In this document: piece by piece, positions 1 through 8,103 of the stretch | Layout: each line of letters starts with the position of its first letter | How positions within the stretch are numbered: position 1 is the stretch's first letter | Origin: Cereibacter_A azotoformans | GTDB lineage: Bacteria > Pseudomonadota > Alphaproteobacteria > Rhodobacterales > Rhodobacteraceae | NCBI RefSeq assembly: GCF_003050905.1 | Contig: NZ_QAOT01000009.1 | Strand: one strand, 5' to 3' | DNA: 64,000 nt | Position numbers and translations under genes: made by a program | Notes under the pieces: model-generated | The model's input: only the letters and a program-made list of their open reading frames with translations | Databases searched by the model: none | What the model was told of the DNA's origin: nothing

Positions 1-415
1 TATCGAGGTCGACTTCTCGCTGCCCGCCGAGCGGGTCGTCCGGTCGCTGAACCAGATCATCGAGTGGCGCGGCAAGCCCTTGGCGATCAGGGTGGACAAC
101 GGCCCGGAATACGTCAGTTCCACGCTGATGACCTGGGCTTCGAAGCAGGGCATCGCCCTGACCTACATCCAGCCCGGCAAGCCGCAGCAGAACGCTTACG
201 TCGAGCGCTACAACCGGACGGTCCGGCATGAATGGCTGGACCTCTACATCTTTGAAACCATCGAGGAAGTGCAGCAGATCGCCACCGAATGGCTCTGGAA
301 CTACAACAATGAACGCCCCAACATGGGCATCGGCGGGGTCACACCTGCCATGAAGCTGAAGATGGCCGCGTGAATTCTACGGCCGGATCCCGCTAAAACC
401 GGGAGGATTACCCGC
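1..415 (+). mobile_element. Right end of an IS3-type insertion sequence
   Basis: The transposase frame ends at 373 and IS3-type elements normally end a few tens of bases past the OrfB stop. The stretch 374-415, with AAACCGGGAGG near its end, is where the right inverted repeat should sit. The exact end cannot be fixed because the left repeat is outside the window. Confidence 0.45.
2..373 (+). CDS. IS3-family transposase (OrfB), 3' part, cut by left edge
   Basis: The reading frame is open from base 2 to the stop at 371-373, so the true start lies outside the window. The protein is the C-terminal part of a DDE integrase-type transposase: DNGPEY holds the second acidic catalytic residue and NAYVERYNRT the glutamate, followed by the usual WNYNNERPN and G-x-TPA tail of IS3-group OrfB proteins. 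OrfB normally works with a small OrfA by programmed frameshift; OrfA is not in the window. Nothing in the visible part is broken, so the element may be intact. The nearest neighbour is a tRNA gene about 300 bases away. Confidence 0.9.
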   Translation: MEVDFSLPAERVVRSLNQIIEWRGKPLAIRVDNGPEYVSSTLMTWASKQGIALTYIQPGKPQQNAYVERYNRTVRHEWLDLYIFETIEEVQQIATEWLWNYNNERPNMGIGGVTPAMKLKMAA

Positions 416-678
416 CCGCAAGCCGATCTGCCGCGAGGCCGTCGCCTGCCACGGCGTCAGGCCAACATCTGCAGGCACAGCTTGGCTCCGCCGCCGACAG
501 ACTGCTGAAGGCACGTGCCCGCAGGCCGAGAGCCTCCCATCTGACGTTCGGAGGCAGCCGCAAGGAACCCGTGGGAGACCCTTTGACGGGACGGCCGCCA
601 CTGCGGCGGGCAAGTGCAGCGGAGATCACGATGCAAAAGTGCGGCTAGTGTCGCCGATCTTTCAGCGTTCGGAAGAAG
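416..678. other. Intergenic stretch with no gene recognised
   Basis: Between the insertion sequence and the tRNA there are only overlapping open frames on the minus strand with arginine- and alanine-rich products that match no family I know. It lies downstream of the tRNA on the tRNA's own strand, so it could hold a processed trailer, but no clear terminator is seen. Confidence 0.5.
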
Positions 679-753
679 TGGCAGCCCGTAGGGGAGTCGA
701 ACCCCTCTTCCCAGGTTGAAAACCTGGTGTCCTAACCGATAGACGAACGGGCC
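679..753 (-). tRNA. tRNA-Glu (anticodon UUC)
   Basis: Read on the minus strand, the sequence starts GGCCCGTTCGTC and ends with GGGGTTCGACTCCCC, ACGGGCT, G and an encoded CCA. The 7-bp acceptor stem pairs with one G-U, and the T arm has a normal GTTCGA loop. The anticodon arm is CCAGG-TTTTCAA-CCTGG with anticodon TTC in the middle, giving Glu. The overall shape, including the short D arm with GGTTAGGAC, is like known bacterial tRNA-Glu. Confidence 0.95.
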
Positions 754-807
754 ACTGTGGACGAGGCGCTGTCTAGGCGACTCGGCCGCCGGGCGCAAGA
801 GGCAAAA

Positions 808-1611
808 TCACCGATCGATCTGTTGTGCCATGATCGCAATGGCCTGCTGATAGACGCTCGCCGCGTTCCACTCGCGGATCACGGCAAAGTTTGGCTCGCC
901 CGGCTGGTAGCCCAGCCCCGGTTGCCAGCCCTTGCGCGCGAGGAAGTTCGCCGTCGAAGCCATGGCGTCGGTGATGTTGCCCAGATCCACCCGCCCGTCT
1001 CCGTTGCCGTCCACCCCGTAGGCCAGCGCGTTGCCCGGCAGGAACTGCGTATGGCCCAGCTCGCCGTGCTTGGCGCCCACCGACGCGGGGCTGATCGAGC
1101 CGCGATCCACAAGCACCAGTGCGGCCAGCAGGTGCGGCGTGAAGAAATCCGACCGGCGGCAGTCGTAGGCCAGTGTCGCAATGGCCGAAACCACGTTCGT
1201 GTCACCCATGAAGCTGCCGAAACCCGTCTCCATCCCGTGGATCGCCAGCAACACCCCGGCCGGCACGCCGTAGCGCCGCTCGAGCGAGGCGTAGAACTCG
1301 GGGTTCTTGGCCTTGCGCGCCCGGCCCTGCCGGATGATCGTGTCCGACCCGCGCACCTGCATGAACTTGTCGAGACTGTATCGGAAGCTCTTCTGGTTGC
1401 GATCCGCGGCGATGGTGCGGGAGGAATAGGAACTGCCCATGAGGGCCGCAATGCCCCTCTGCCCCACGCCCGCCGCCGCGGCTTCCTGCGCCATGAGGCT
1501 CTTCCAGCTCTCATAGTCGGCGCCGGTGTTGCTGCAGGGCGCCGCCGCCACCGGCCCGGCCAACAGTCCGGCGATCAGGGCGAGGGCGCAACGGCCAAGG
1601 CGAAAGGTCAT
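808..1611 (-). CDS. Lytic murein transglycosylase, MltB/SLT_2 type
   Basis: A 267-residue secreted protein. Residues 1-24 form a signal peptide (basic start, leucine/alanine-rich core, cut after PVAAA), so it acts in the periplasm on peptidoglycan, cleaving the MurNAc-GlcNAc bond to anhydro ends. The catalytic region has GVLLAIHGMETGFG, in which the glutamate is the expected acid, and GELGHTQFLP, both typical of this family. The ATG at 1611 is chosen because AAGGA lies about 8 bases upstream; longer frames reach to 1839 but have no such site. It diverges from the PAP2 gene across about 300 bases. MltB of enteric bacteria is a lipoprotein, while this one has no lipobox, so it is probably soluble. 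Confidence 0.88.
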   Translation of the reverse strand: MTFRLGRCALALIAGLLAGPVAAAPCSNTGADYESWKSLMAQEAAAAGVGQRGIAALMGSSYSSRTIAADRNQKSFRYSLDKFMQVRGSDTIIRQGRARKAKNPEFYASLERRYGVPAGVLLAIHGMETGFGSFMGDTNVVSAIATLAYDCRRSDFFTPHLLAALVLVDRGSISPASVGAKHGELGHTQFLPGNALAYGVDGNGDGRVDLGNITDAMASTANFLARKGWQPGLGYQPGEPNFAVIREWNAASVYQQAIAIMAQQIDR

Positions 1612-1908
1612 CGTGCAATCCTTGTTGGGAACGCGCTGACTGTAGGCGGGGCAGGGCCGCGCGCAAGAGGTTGCTACCGCTTTCGCACGATAAGTTGTCG
1701 AGACGCGGCGCGCAGGTTCCCGCGTCATCACCCTTCGGTGAAGGGGCCACCGGGCCCGCCAGAACCAACTCGATACTCCCGAACCAGCGGTCTCAGCCTC
1801 TGCAGTTCGCCATTGCCGGGCATTTCCCGCACGGAACATGAATTATTCTTGACGCTTTCATGACGATCAGGGTTTCCTACCCGGATTGGTGAATTGAGGA
1901 TTACGATA
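1612..1908. other. Divergent intergenic region
   Basis: This 297-base stretch separates the transglycosylase (minus) from the PAP2 gene (plus) and must hold promoters for both. A TTGACG at 1849-1854 could be a -35 box for the plus-strand gene, but no matching -10 box is convincing. No small gene is seen. Confidence 0.4.
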
Positions 1909-2616
1909 ATGTTACAGGCTGCCGCCGCACTTGATCTGGAGCTTTCGTTGCTGATCAACAGCCCCGTCGGGACGCTGCCCACCTTCGATCAGATCCTGCA
2001 CATCATCGAGCGGAACAGCCTGTTCAAGGGCGTCTTCTCGATGATGCTCTTCTGGGGGCTCTGGTTCGGGGTGCAGCGGAACGCAGAGCAGACGCGCACC
2101 CGTCTGCTCGCGACGCTGGTGGTCTCGATGCTCGCGGTCTTCGTGGGCCGGGCGCTTGCGGTCACGCTGCCCTATCGGCCGCGGCCGATCCATGACCCGG
2201 AGCTGGGCTTCCTGCTGCATACGGGCCTCAGCCACGAGACCCTCGACGGCTGGAGTTCGATGCCGAGCGATCATGCGGTTCTCTACTTCGCCCTGGCGAC
2301 CGGAATCTTTCTTGCGCATCGCGCCGTGGGGGCGGTGGCCCTGCTGCATGCGATCTTCATCATCTGCCTTCCGAGGGTCTATTTCGGGCTCCACTACTCG
2401 TTCGACATCCTCGTGGGGGCGGTGATCGGGGTGGCGATGGCGCTGGCGCTGGTGCCGTGGCTGGCCCGGCAGTTCCAGCGGTTCGACGTGCCTGCCTACG
2501 CCGCCACTCACGGCGGGCTGTTCTACCCGGCCGTGTTCTTCGTGACCTGGCAGGTGGCGGCCATGTTCGGACCCGTGCGAGACCTGCTGCGCGAACTGGC
2601 GGCCGTGCTCACCTGA
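1909..2616 (+). CDS. PAP2-superfamily membrane phosphatase
   Basis: A 235-residue, mostly hydrophobic protein with about six membrane helices. It has the three phosphatase motifs in order: a TLPYRPRP segment (motif 1), SSMPSDHAV (motif 2, with SDH in place of the common SGH), and RVYFGLHYSFD (motif 3, R-x5-H-x3-D). The family removes phosphate from lipid phosphates, undecaprenyl pyrophosphate or related substrates at the membrane. The substrate here cannot be told. I chose the ATG at 1909 over a TTG at 1894 because TTGAGGA stands at the right distance before it. It is the first of three plus-strand genes that all look like envelope or lipid enzymes. Confidence 0.85.
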   Translation: MLQAAAALDLELSLLINSPVGTLPTFDQILHIIERNSLFKGVFSMMLFWGLWFGVQRNAEQTRTRLLATLVVSMLAVFVGRALAVTLPYRPRPIHDPELGFLLHTGLSHETLDGWSSMPSDHAVLYFALATGIFLAHRAVGAVALLHAIFIICLPRVYFGLHYSFDILVGAVIGVAMALALVPWLARQFQRFDVPAYAATHGGLFYPAVFFVTWQVAAMFGPVRDLLRELAAVLT

Positions 2617-2917
2617 GCCTGCCCCACCCCCAAGGGGGCCAAGGCGCAAGCCATGCGGTGACGCGGCGCTCGGGCGGATCCTGTCCGGCACATCACCGGG
2701 GCGGTCTGCGGCCCGCAGGGCTGTGGATCGGCCCGGCGTCCGGGGGCAGTCGGACAACGGCGCCCCTCGGCAGGAGCCTGCCGGTGCGGTCCTTCGACGC
2801 AATCTTCCGACCCAGTGCCTGCGTTACATGACTGAAGGGAGACGGTCACAAAACGGTGTCGTGACCGTGGCATAGCGCGGGCAAGCCGGCCCCGTTTCCC
2901 CAGTCAAGGACGCGTCC
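2617..2917. other. Intergenic stretch before the LpxH-like gene
   Basis: No gene is seen in these 301 bases. The one notable feature is the inverted repeat at 2842-2868. Confidence 0.45.
2842..2868. promoter_or_regulatory. Inverted repeat ACGGTCAC-N11-GTGACCGT
   Basis: Two perfect 8-base arms (2842-2849 and 2861-2868) with an 11-base spacer, about 50 bases before the start of the LpxH-like gene. The spacing suits a dimeric regulator. As RNA it would be a hairpin with a large loop and no following U run, so it is less likely to be a terminator. The factor is unknown. Confidence 0.35.
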
Positions 2918-3724
2918 ATGGACATGTGCCCCCTGCCGCCGCCGCGCCGCCACCGCAGCCTCTTTCTGTCCGACCTGCATCTGGGCTCGCGCGGGTGCCG
3001 CGCCGAGCGCATCCTCGCCTTCCTGCGCGACCACACGGCGCCGGACATCTACCTCGTGGGTGACATCCTCGACCTCTGGCACCCGCCCTTCCCCCACTGG
3101 ACGGCCAGCCACGACGCCATCCTCGCGCTTCTGCTGCGGCGCGTGCAGGAGGGCGCGCGCCTGCATTACCTGACCGGAAACCACGACGCGGCGATGCGCG
3201 TCTATCTCGGCCAGCATTTCCAGCGCATCACCGTCGCCGAAGAGATCCTCCACGAGGCGGCCGATGGGCGGCGCTATCTGGTGATCCATGGCGATGTCTG
3301 CGACCCGCGCCTGCTGCGCTTTCACATGATGACACGGCTGGGCAGCCGCCTCGACTGGATGCTGCGCCACCTCGACGAGCGGCTGAAGCGGATGCGCCGC
3401 ACCGCCGATCCAGACCGCCGGAGCCTGATCGAGGCCCTGCTGAAGGGCGTGGATGCGGCCATGGCCTTCGGCACCGCCTACGAGCAGCGGCTCGTGGCGC
3501 GGGCCCGTCGGGCGGGGTGCGACGGGGTGATCTGCGGCCATTTCCACAAGGCGGCCCTGCACGAGGCCCACGGGCTCGTCTATGCCAACTGCGGCGACTG
3601 GGTGGACAGCTTCACCGCGCTGGCCGAGGACGACGCGGGACGGCTCTCCCTGATCGAAGCCAGCGCCGCCCCCGAACCCGCGGACGCCTTCGCCCGCGCC
3701 TTTCCCATCCCTGCCGAGGCATGA
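2918..3724 (+). CDS. LpxH-like metallophosphoesterase
   Basis: A 268-residue calcineurin-type phosphoesterase with the full metal-binding set: SDLHLGS near residue 18, VGDILDLW, TGNHD, VIHGD and CGHFH. This order and spacing fit the UDP-2,3-diacylglucosamine diphosphatase (LpxH) type enzymes, which make lipid X for lipid A at the inner face of the membrane. The sequence alone cannot exclude another phosphoester substrate, since alphaproteobacteria often use LpxI for the lipid A step. Its stop overlaps the start of the following glycosyltransferase by four bases (ATGA), so the two are translated together, which supports a shared role in glycolipid or envelope synthesis. Confidence 0.8.
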   Translation: MDMCPLPPPRRHRSLFLSDLHLGSRGCRAERILAFLRDHTAPDIYLVGDILDLWHPPFPHWTASHDAILALLLRRVQEGARLHYLTGNHDAAMRVYLGQHFQRITVAEEILHEAADGRRYLVIHGDVCDPRLLRFHMMTRLGSRLDWMLRHLDERLKRMRRTADPDRRSLIEALLKGVDAAMAFGTAYEQRLVARARRAGCDGVICGHFHKAALHEAHGLVYANCGDWVDSFTALAEDDAGRLSLIEASAAPEPADAFARAFPIPAEA

Positions 3725-4812
3725 TGTCCCTCACCCTTGCCGCCTTAGGGCTTCTGACGCTTCACCTGCTGGCGGCGGCGCTTGCCGCCTCGCACGGCCG
3801 CCGCCGCGGCCCCGCGCCCTCGCACCGGCCCTTCATCTGCCTCCTGCGCCCGGTCTGCGGCCGCGACCGGCATGACCGCGAGACGCTCGGATCCAGCTTC
3901 GGGCTGAACTGGCCCGATTACGAGATCGTCTTCTGCGCGGCCCATGAGGAGGATGCCGCCGTCCCGCTGGTGCGCGAGCTGATCCGCCTCCATCCGGGCG
4001 CACGGGCGCGGCTGCTGATCGGAGAGGAGCGCCTCACCGCCAATCCCAAGCTCAACAATCTGGCCAAGGGCTGGGCCGGCACCGAAGCGCGCATGATCGC
4101 CATTGCGGACGCCAACCTGATGCTGCCGGGCGACTACCTGGAACAGCTCATGTCGGAATGGCGGCCGGGCGTGGGGCTGGTCTCCTCGCCCCCTGCAGGC
4201 GGGAGGGCCGAGGGGATCTGGGGCGCTCTCGAGGCATCGTTCCTCAACGGGTTGCAGGGCCGCTGGCAGCTTGCGGCCGCGCGCGTGGGGCTGGGCTTCG
4301 CGCAGGGCAAGACCATGTTCCTCGACCGCTCGCTTCTGGACGAGCGCGGCGGTCTGGCAGCACTCGGGGCCGAACTGGCCGAGGATGTGGCCGCGACACG
4401 CCTCGTCCGTGCGGCGGGCCGCTCGGTCAGGCTGGTCCCGCGCCCCTTCACCCAGCCGATCGGTCGCCGCCGCCTGCGCGATGTCTGGGACCGGCAGCTG
4501 CGCTGGTCACGGATCCGCCGGAAGGGCTTTCCGGCCCTCTTCGCGCTCGAGCCGCTGCTGTCGCCCGTCGTGCCCCTCGTCATGCTGGGGGTGGCCGCGC
4601 CGCTCTGGATCCTGCCGTTCCTCGCGCTCTGGTATGGGGCCGAGACGGCGCTCTGCCGGGCGATGGGCTGGCCCTGTGGGCGGCGCGATCTGGCGGCCTG
4701 GGCGGCGCGCGACCTGATGCTGCCGGTGCTGTGGGTTGCGACCTTCGCCCGGCAGGGGTTCGAATGGCGCGGCACGTCGATGTCGCCCGCGGCGGGAAAG
4801 CCCGCGGCCTGA
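3721..4812 (+). CDS. Family 21 glycosyltransferase (ceramide glucosyltransferase-like)
   Basis: A 363-residue membrane-linked glycosyltransferase. Residues 1-22 form an N-terminal membrane anchor, and two or more hydrophobic helices lie in the last 110 residues. The catalytic part has the D1-D2-D3-(Q/R)xxRW plan of GT21 enzymes: AIADANLM, ELAEDVAATRL, and DRQLRWSR. GT21 enzymes add a sugar from a nucleotide sugar to ceramide or a similar lipid on the cytoplasmic face. The ATG at 3721 lies in the ATGA overlap with the upstream gene; a second ATG at 3724 is also possible. It ends 18 bases from the convergent alaX. The acceptor lipid in this organism is not known from the sequence. Confidence 0.78.
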   Translation: MMSLTLAALGLLTLHLLAAALAASHGRRRGPAPSHRPFICLLRPVCGRDRHDRETLGSSFGLNWPDYEIVFCAAHEEDAAVPLVRELIRLHPGARARLLIGEERLTANPKLNNLAKGWAGTEARMIAIADANLMLPGDYLEQLMSEWRPGVGLVSSPPAGGRAEGIWGALEASFLNGLQGRWQLAAARVGLGFAQGKTMFLDRSLLDERGGLAALGAELAEDVAATRLVRAAGRSVRLVPRPFTQPIGRRRLRDVWDRQLRWSRIRRKGFPALFALEPLLSPVVPLVMLGVAAPLWILPFLALWYGAETALCRAMGWPCGRRDLAAWAARDLMLPVLWVATFARQGFEWRGTSMSPAAGKPAA

Positions 4813-4830
4813 TCCCGCCCGCCGGCCGGG

Positions 4831-5550
4831 TCAGTCGGCCAGCGCGAGGGTCACGCGGCGGTTCTGCCGGCCCTTCTTCTCGATCTTGCCGATCGCCACC
4901 CGTCCGATCTCGCCGGTGCGCGCGACATGGGTGCCGCCGCAGGGCTGGAGGTCCACCTGATCCGCCCCCTGCCCGATGCGGACGAGCCGCACCCGGCCCT
5001 GCCCCGTGGGCGGCATCACCGACATGGTCTTGACGATCGAGGGATCGGCCAGAAGCTCCGCGTCGGTGATCCAGTCCTCGGACACCGGCAGGTCACGCCC
5101 GACCAGCGCGTTCAGCGCCTCTTCGAGCGCGGCCACATCGGCCGGCGGCTCAGGCATGTCGAAGTCGAGCCGGCCACGCTCGGCCCCGATCTGGCCACCC
5201 GTCACCGGCAGAGGGATCACCACCGACAGCAGATGCAGCGCCGTATGCACGCGCATGTGCCGGTGCCGCCGGTCCCAGTCGAGGATCTGGCGAACCGGCG
5301 CGCCCTCGGGCGGCAGCGCCGCGGCCTCGGCCGGCACCAGCGCGACGCGCCCGCCCTCGGCCTTGAGCGCGGTGGCGATCGGAAGCCGGCCGCCGTCCCA
5401 CACGAGACAGCCGCTGTCGCCGGGCTGCCCGCCGCCCGTCGGATAGAAGATCGAGCGGTCGATCAGGATGCCCCCCTCGGCGGTGTGGCCGATGACGCGG
5501 GCTTCGGCCTCGCGCAGGTAGGGATCGGTGCGAAAAAGCGGCTCGGTCAT
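4831..5550 (-). CDS. alaX: Alanyl-tRNA editing protein AlaX
   Basis: A 239-residue free-standing homologue of the alanyl-tRNA synthetase editing domain, which removes serine or glycine wrongly joined to tRNA-Ala. It has the glycine-rich N-terminal segment FYPTGGGQPGDSG near residue 36 and the zinc/catalytic set RVHTALHLL (HxxxH) and QPCGGTHVA (CxxxH). The length and the N-terminal glycine-rich domain fit the mid-length AlaX class. The start codon at 5550 shares one base with the stop of the channel gene upstream (TGATG), so it is co-translated with it. Linkage with a channel and cysK looks like operon convenience rather than a shared pathway. Confidence 0.88.
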   Translation of the reverse strand: MTEPLFRTDPYLREAEARVIGHTAEGGILIDRSIFYPTGGGQPGDSGCLVWDGGRLPIATALKAEGGRVALVPAEAAALPPEGAPVRQILDWDRRHRHMRVHTALHLLSVVIPLPVTGGQIGAERGRLDFDMPEPPADVAALEEALNALVGRDLPVSEDWITDAELLADPSIVKTMSVMPPTGQGRVRLVRIGQGADQVDLQPCGGTHVARTGEIGRVAIGKIEKKGRQNRRVTLALAD

Positions 5551-8099
5551 CAACGGTTGCTCCCGGTTGCTTCGGCGCCCCCCTCGGTCGCGCCATCGGC
5601 GTCCGCATCGCCGTCCGGCTCGTCCTCGGGGTCGTCCTCGTCCTCGGCGCGGGGATCGACCGCGCTCGTGCCCTTTGGCACATTGTCCTTCTGCCGGGGC
5701 GCAGGCGCCAGCAGGGCGGCCATCTCCTCCTCGTCGAGCCCTTCGGGCTCGGGTTCTTCCGGCTCCGGCGGCCAGACCTCGCGCGTCATGTGGGTGAGCC
5801 GGAGCCCCTCCTCGGCGAATCTCTGCACGATCATGTGGTTGATGTCGGAGCGCACCGAGAGCGAGAAGTTCACGTCGCGCAGGATCACCCGGATCTCGAA
5901 GCTCATGAACTCCTGCGTGAAGCCCATGAAGACCACCGAAGGCGGCGGGTTCAGGATCGCGAGCGGCTGCGCCTCGGCGATCTCGCGCAGCACGCGCTCG
6001 ACCTTGCGGGTGTCGCAGCCATAGGCCACGCCGACGGGCACGATCAGCCGCCCGGTCATGTTGTAGCGGGTCCAGTTCGTCACCCGGCCGGCCACGAGAT
6101 CCTGGTTCGGCACGATCACGTCGGTTCGGTCGAAGGTCTGGATCCGGGTGGAGCGGACCGAGATCGACTTGACGGTGCCCTGCACCCCGCCCACCTCGAT
6201 CCAGTCGCCCTCCGAGACGGGGCGCTCGATCAGCAGGATGATGCCCGAGACGAAGTTGCCGACGATGTTCTGGAGACCGAAACCGATGCCGACCGACAGG
6301 GCACCGGCGACGATGGCGAGATTCGACAGGTCGAGGCCCGCGGAATTGACCGCGACAAGGGCCGCAAGGATGATGCCGAGGTAGCCCACCCCCGAGACGA
6401 CCGCGTTGCGCCCGCCCTGATCGAGCCGCGTCTTGGGCAGGATCTGGCTCTTGAGCGCGCCCTGCAGCAGGCGGGTGATGCCGTAGCCGATCGAGAAGAC
6501 GATGGCGAGGAGCAGGAAGTTCGTGGGCGAGATGCGGGTCGAACCGACCTGATAGCCCTCGCGGAAGCGGGCCCAGATCTCGGTCAGGTCGGCCACGCGC
6601 GCGCCCCAGACCAGCGCCAGCAGCGGCACCATGGCCAGCGCAAGCAGGAAGCCGATCAGCACCGGCAGAAGCGCGTCGCGCCCGCCCTCCTCGTTGCGGG
6701 TGGCAAGGCCATAGAGGTCCACCACCAGCGTCTGCAGCACGAAGAGCAGCCCGATCAGCCCGAGGGTGATGCCCGCCGGATAGACCAGCGCCGTGGCCGC
6801 CGCGATGTAGCCCGGCGCCGCCAGCAGCGGGCCGATCACGCCGATGGCGATGGCGCCGCGCCCGAGCAGGTCGATGACGCTGTTGCGAAAGCTCGTGGGT
6901 TCGTCGTCGCCCAGATCGTTGCGGACGCTGGCCAGCATCAGCTGGCCGATGCGGAACAGGACGACGCCCGCAAGGACGATCATGGGGAAGGCCATGACCG
7001 AGGTTGCGGCCTCGCCCACCCGCGCGGGCGGCAGCGCCACGCTGCGCAACCCGTCGAGCGCCAGCACCACGCCGAACATGGCCGTGTGGAAGCGCCCCTC
7101 GCGCCGGCGCTCGACCGAGAGGTTCAGGGGCGAGGTCTGCTGGCCGTTCTTGGGAAAGATCCGGCCGGCGAGCCACCCCGCCGAATAGAGGATGAAGCCC
7201 ACGGCCGGCAGGGCCTCGACGATCAGCGTCGTGCGGGGCCCAGCCAGCCCCGAGAGCGTGATCGCGTGGCTCACCGCCACGACGCCCGCCACCGGAGCCG
7301 CGATCTGCCCCAGCGAGACCAGGAGCGAGGTCACCTTGCGCCCCCGCGCCGAGGCCTGATCCTGCAGCTGCTGCGTCAGCCGCTCCATCAGCGAGCGCCC
7401 GCGCGCCATGAGCAGCAGCCCCACGGCCAGCAGGCCGAGGATCGCGGGCAGGTTGTCCCGCGTGGTCGATTGCGCGGCGGGCGAGTTGACGCGACCCGAG
7501 CCCTCGTCCCAGAGATCCACGGCGAGGCCCGACACCTCGGCGGCGGCGCTCGGCCAGTTGGCGGGGTTGAGCGGCATGGGCCAGATGCGCAGCAGCTCTT
7601 CGGTCTGACGTTCGCGCACCACGCGGTCGATCTCGCGGATCAGGCCGTCCGCGCGCTGGTAGGCCTCTTCGGCGGCCAGGACCGGCGCCCGAAGCTCGGC
7701 CACCTGCGCGGTCAGCTCGCGGCGGCGTTGCGCGATGTCGTCGGGTTCGGTTTCGCCCTCGGCGGGCGCCGGCCCGAGCGCGTCGAGCTGGCTGCGCACC
7801 GAGGCGATGCGGCTGGCGTTCAGCCCCTGCGCCCCGAGGAACGTGTCGCGCCATTGCACGAGGTAGCCGCGCATCATCTCGTAGGACGCGCTCTCGGTCT
7901 CGCGGTCGGCGATCTCGCGCTCGGCCCGCGTGGCGGTCTTCTCCCACTGCTTGTAGTCCGGCGCCTTCATCTCGTCGGCGCCGGCGGCCGGGCCGACCAT
8001 CTCCTGGGCCACCGCCCGGTCCGGAGACCAGAGCGGCAGGCTCGCGCAGGCGAACATCACCCACAGCAGCAGGACAGGCATCACGCGCAGGATGGGCAT
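5550..8099 (-). CDS. Large MscS-family mechanosensitive channel
   Basis: An 849-residue channel protein. It starts with a signal peptide (to about residue 33), then a periplasmic part with coiled-coil character (residues 40-200, DUF3772-like), then about ten membrane helices. The MscS core lies around residues 550-770: GFGLQNIVGNFVSGIILL is the pore-lining helix, IERPVSEGDWIEV the start of the beta domain, and VPNQDLV the conserved end. The C-terminal tail is very acidic. Such long MscS/MscK relatives open on membrane tension to release solutes in hypo-osmotic shock. The start at 8099 lies only 4 bases after the cysK stop. The longer open frame upstream overlaps cysK and is not used. Confidence 0.88.
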   Translation of the reverse strand: MPILRVMPVLLLWVMFACASLPLWSPDRAVAQEMVGPAAGADEMKAPDYKQWEKTATRAEREIADRETESASYEMMRGYLVQWRDTFLGAQGLNASRIASVRSQLDALGPAPAEGETEPDDIAQRRRELTAQVAELRAPVLAAEEAYQRADGLIREIDRVVRERQTEELLRIWPMPLNPANWPSAAAEVSGLAVDLWDEGSGRVNSPAAQSTTRDNLPAILGLLAVGLLLMARGRSLMERLTQQLQDQASARGRKVTSLLVSLGQIAAPVAGVVAVSHAITLSGLAGPRTTLIVEALPAVGFILYSAGWLAGRIFPKNGQQTSPLNLSVERRREGRFHTAMFGVVLALDGLRSVALPPARVGEAATSVMAFPMIVLAGVVLFRIGQLMLASVRNDLGDDEPTSFRNSVIDLLGRGAIAIGVIGPLLAAPGYIAAATALVYPAGITLGLIGLLFVLQTLVVDLYGLATRNEEGGRDALLPVLIGFLLALAMVPLLALVWGARVADLTEIWARFREGYQVGSTRISPTNFLLLAIVFSIGYGITRLLQGALKSQILPKTRLDQGGRNAVVSGVGYLGIILAALVAVNSAGLDLSNLAIVAGALSVGIGFGLQNIVGNFVSGIILLIERPVSEGDWIEVGGVQGTVKSISVRSTRIQTFDRTDVIVPNQDLVAGRVTNWTRYNMTGRLIVPVGVAYGCDTRKVERVLREIAEAQPLAILNPPPSVVFMGFTQEFMSFEIRVILRDVNFSLSVRSDINHMIVQRFAEEGLRLTHMTREVWPPEPEEPEPEGLDEEEMAALLAPAPRQKDNVPKGTSAVDPRAEDEDDPEDEPDGDADADGATEGGAEATGSNR

Positions 8100-8103
8100 G
8101 GGG

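Noticed and set aside
757..1863. A 368-codon plus-strand frame over the transglycosylase
   Set aside because: It is the antisense of a clear transglycosylase gene and would also overlap the tRNA region; composition is Arg/His/Ala-rich.
4831..8064. A 1077-codon minus-strand frame that seems to fuse a long protein to AlaX
   Set aside because: The upstream 800 codons are out of frame with the MscS channel and are Arg/Gly/Ala-rich; AlaX starts at its own ATG (5550) in a TGATG overlap.
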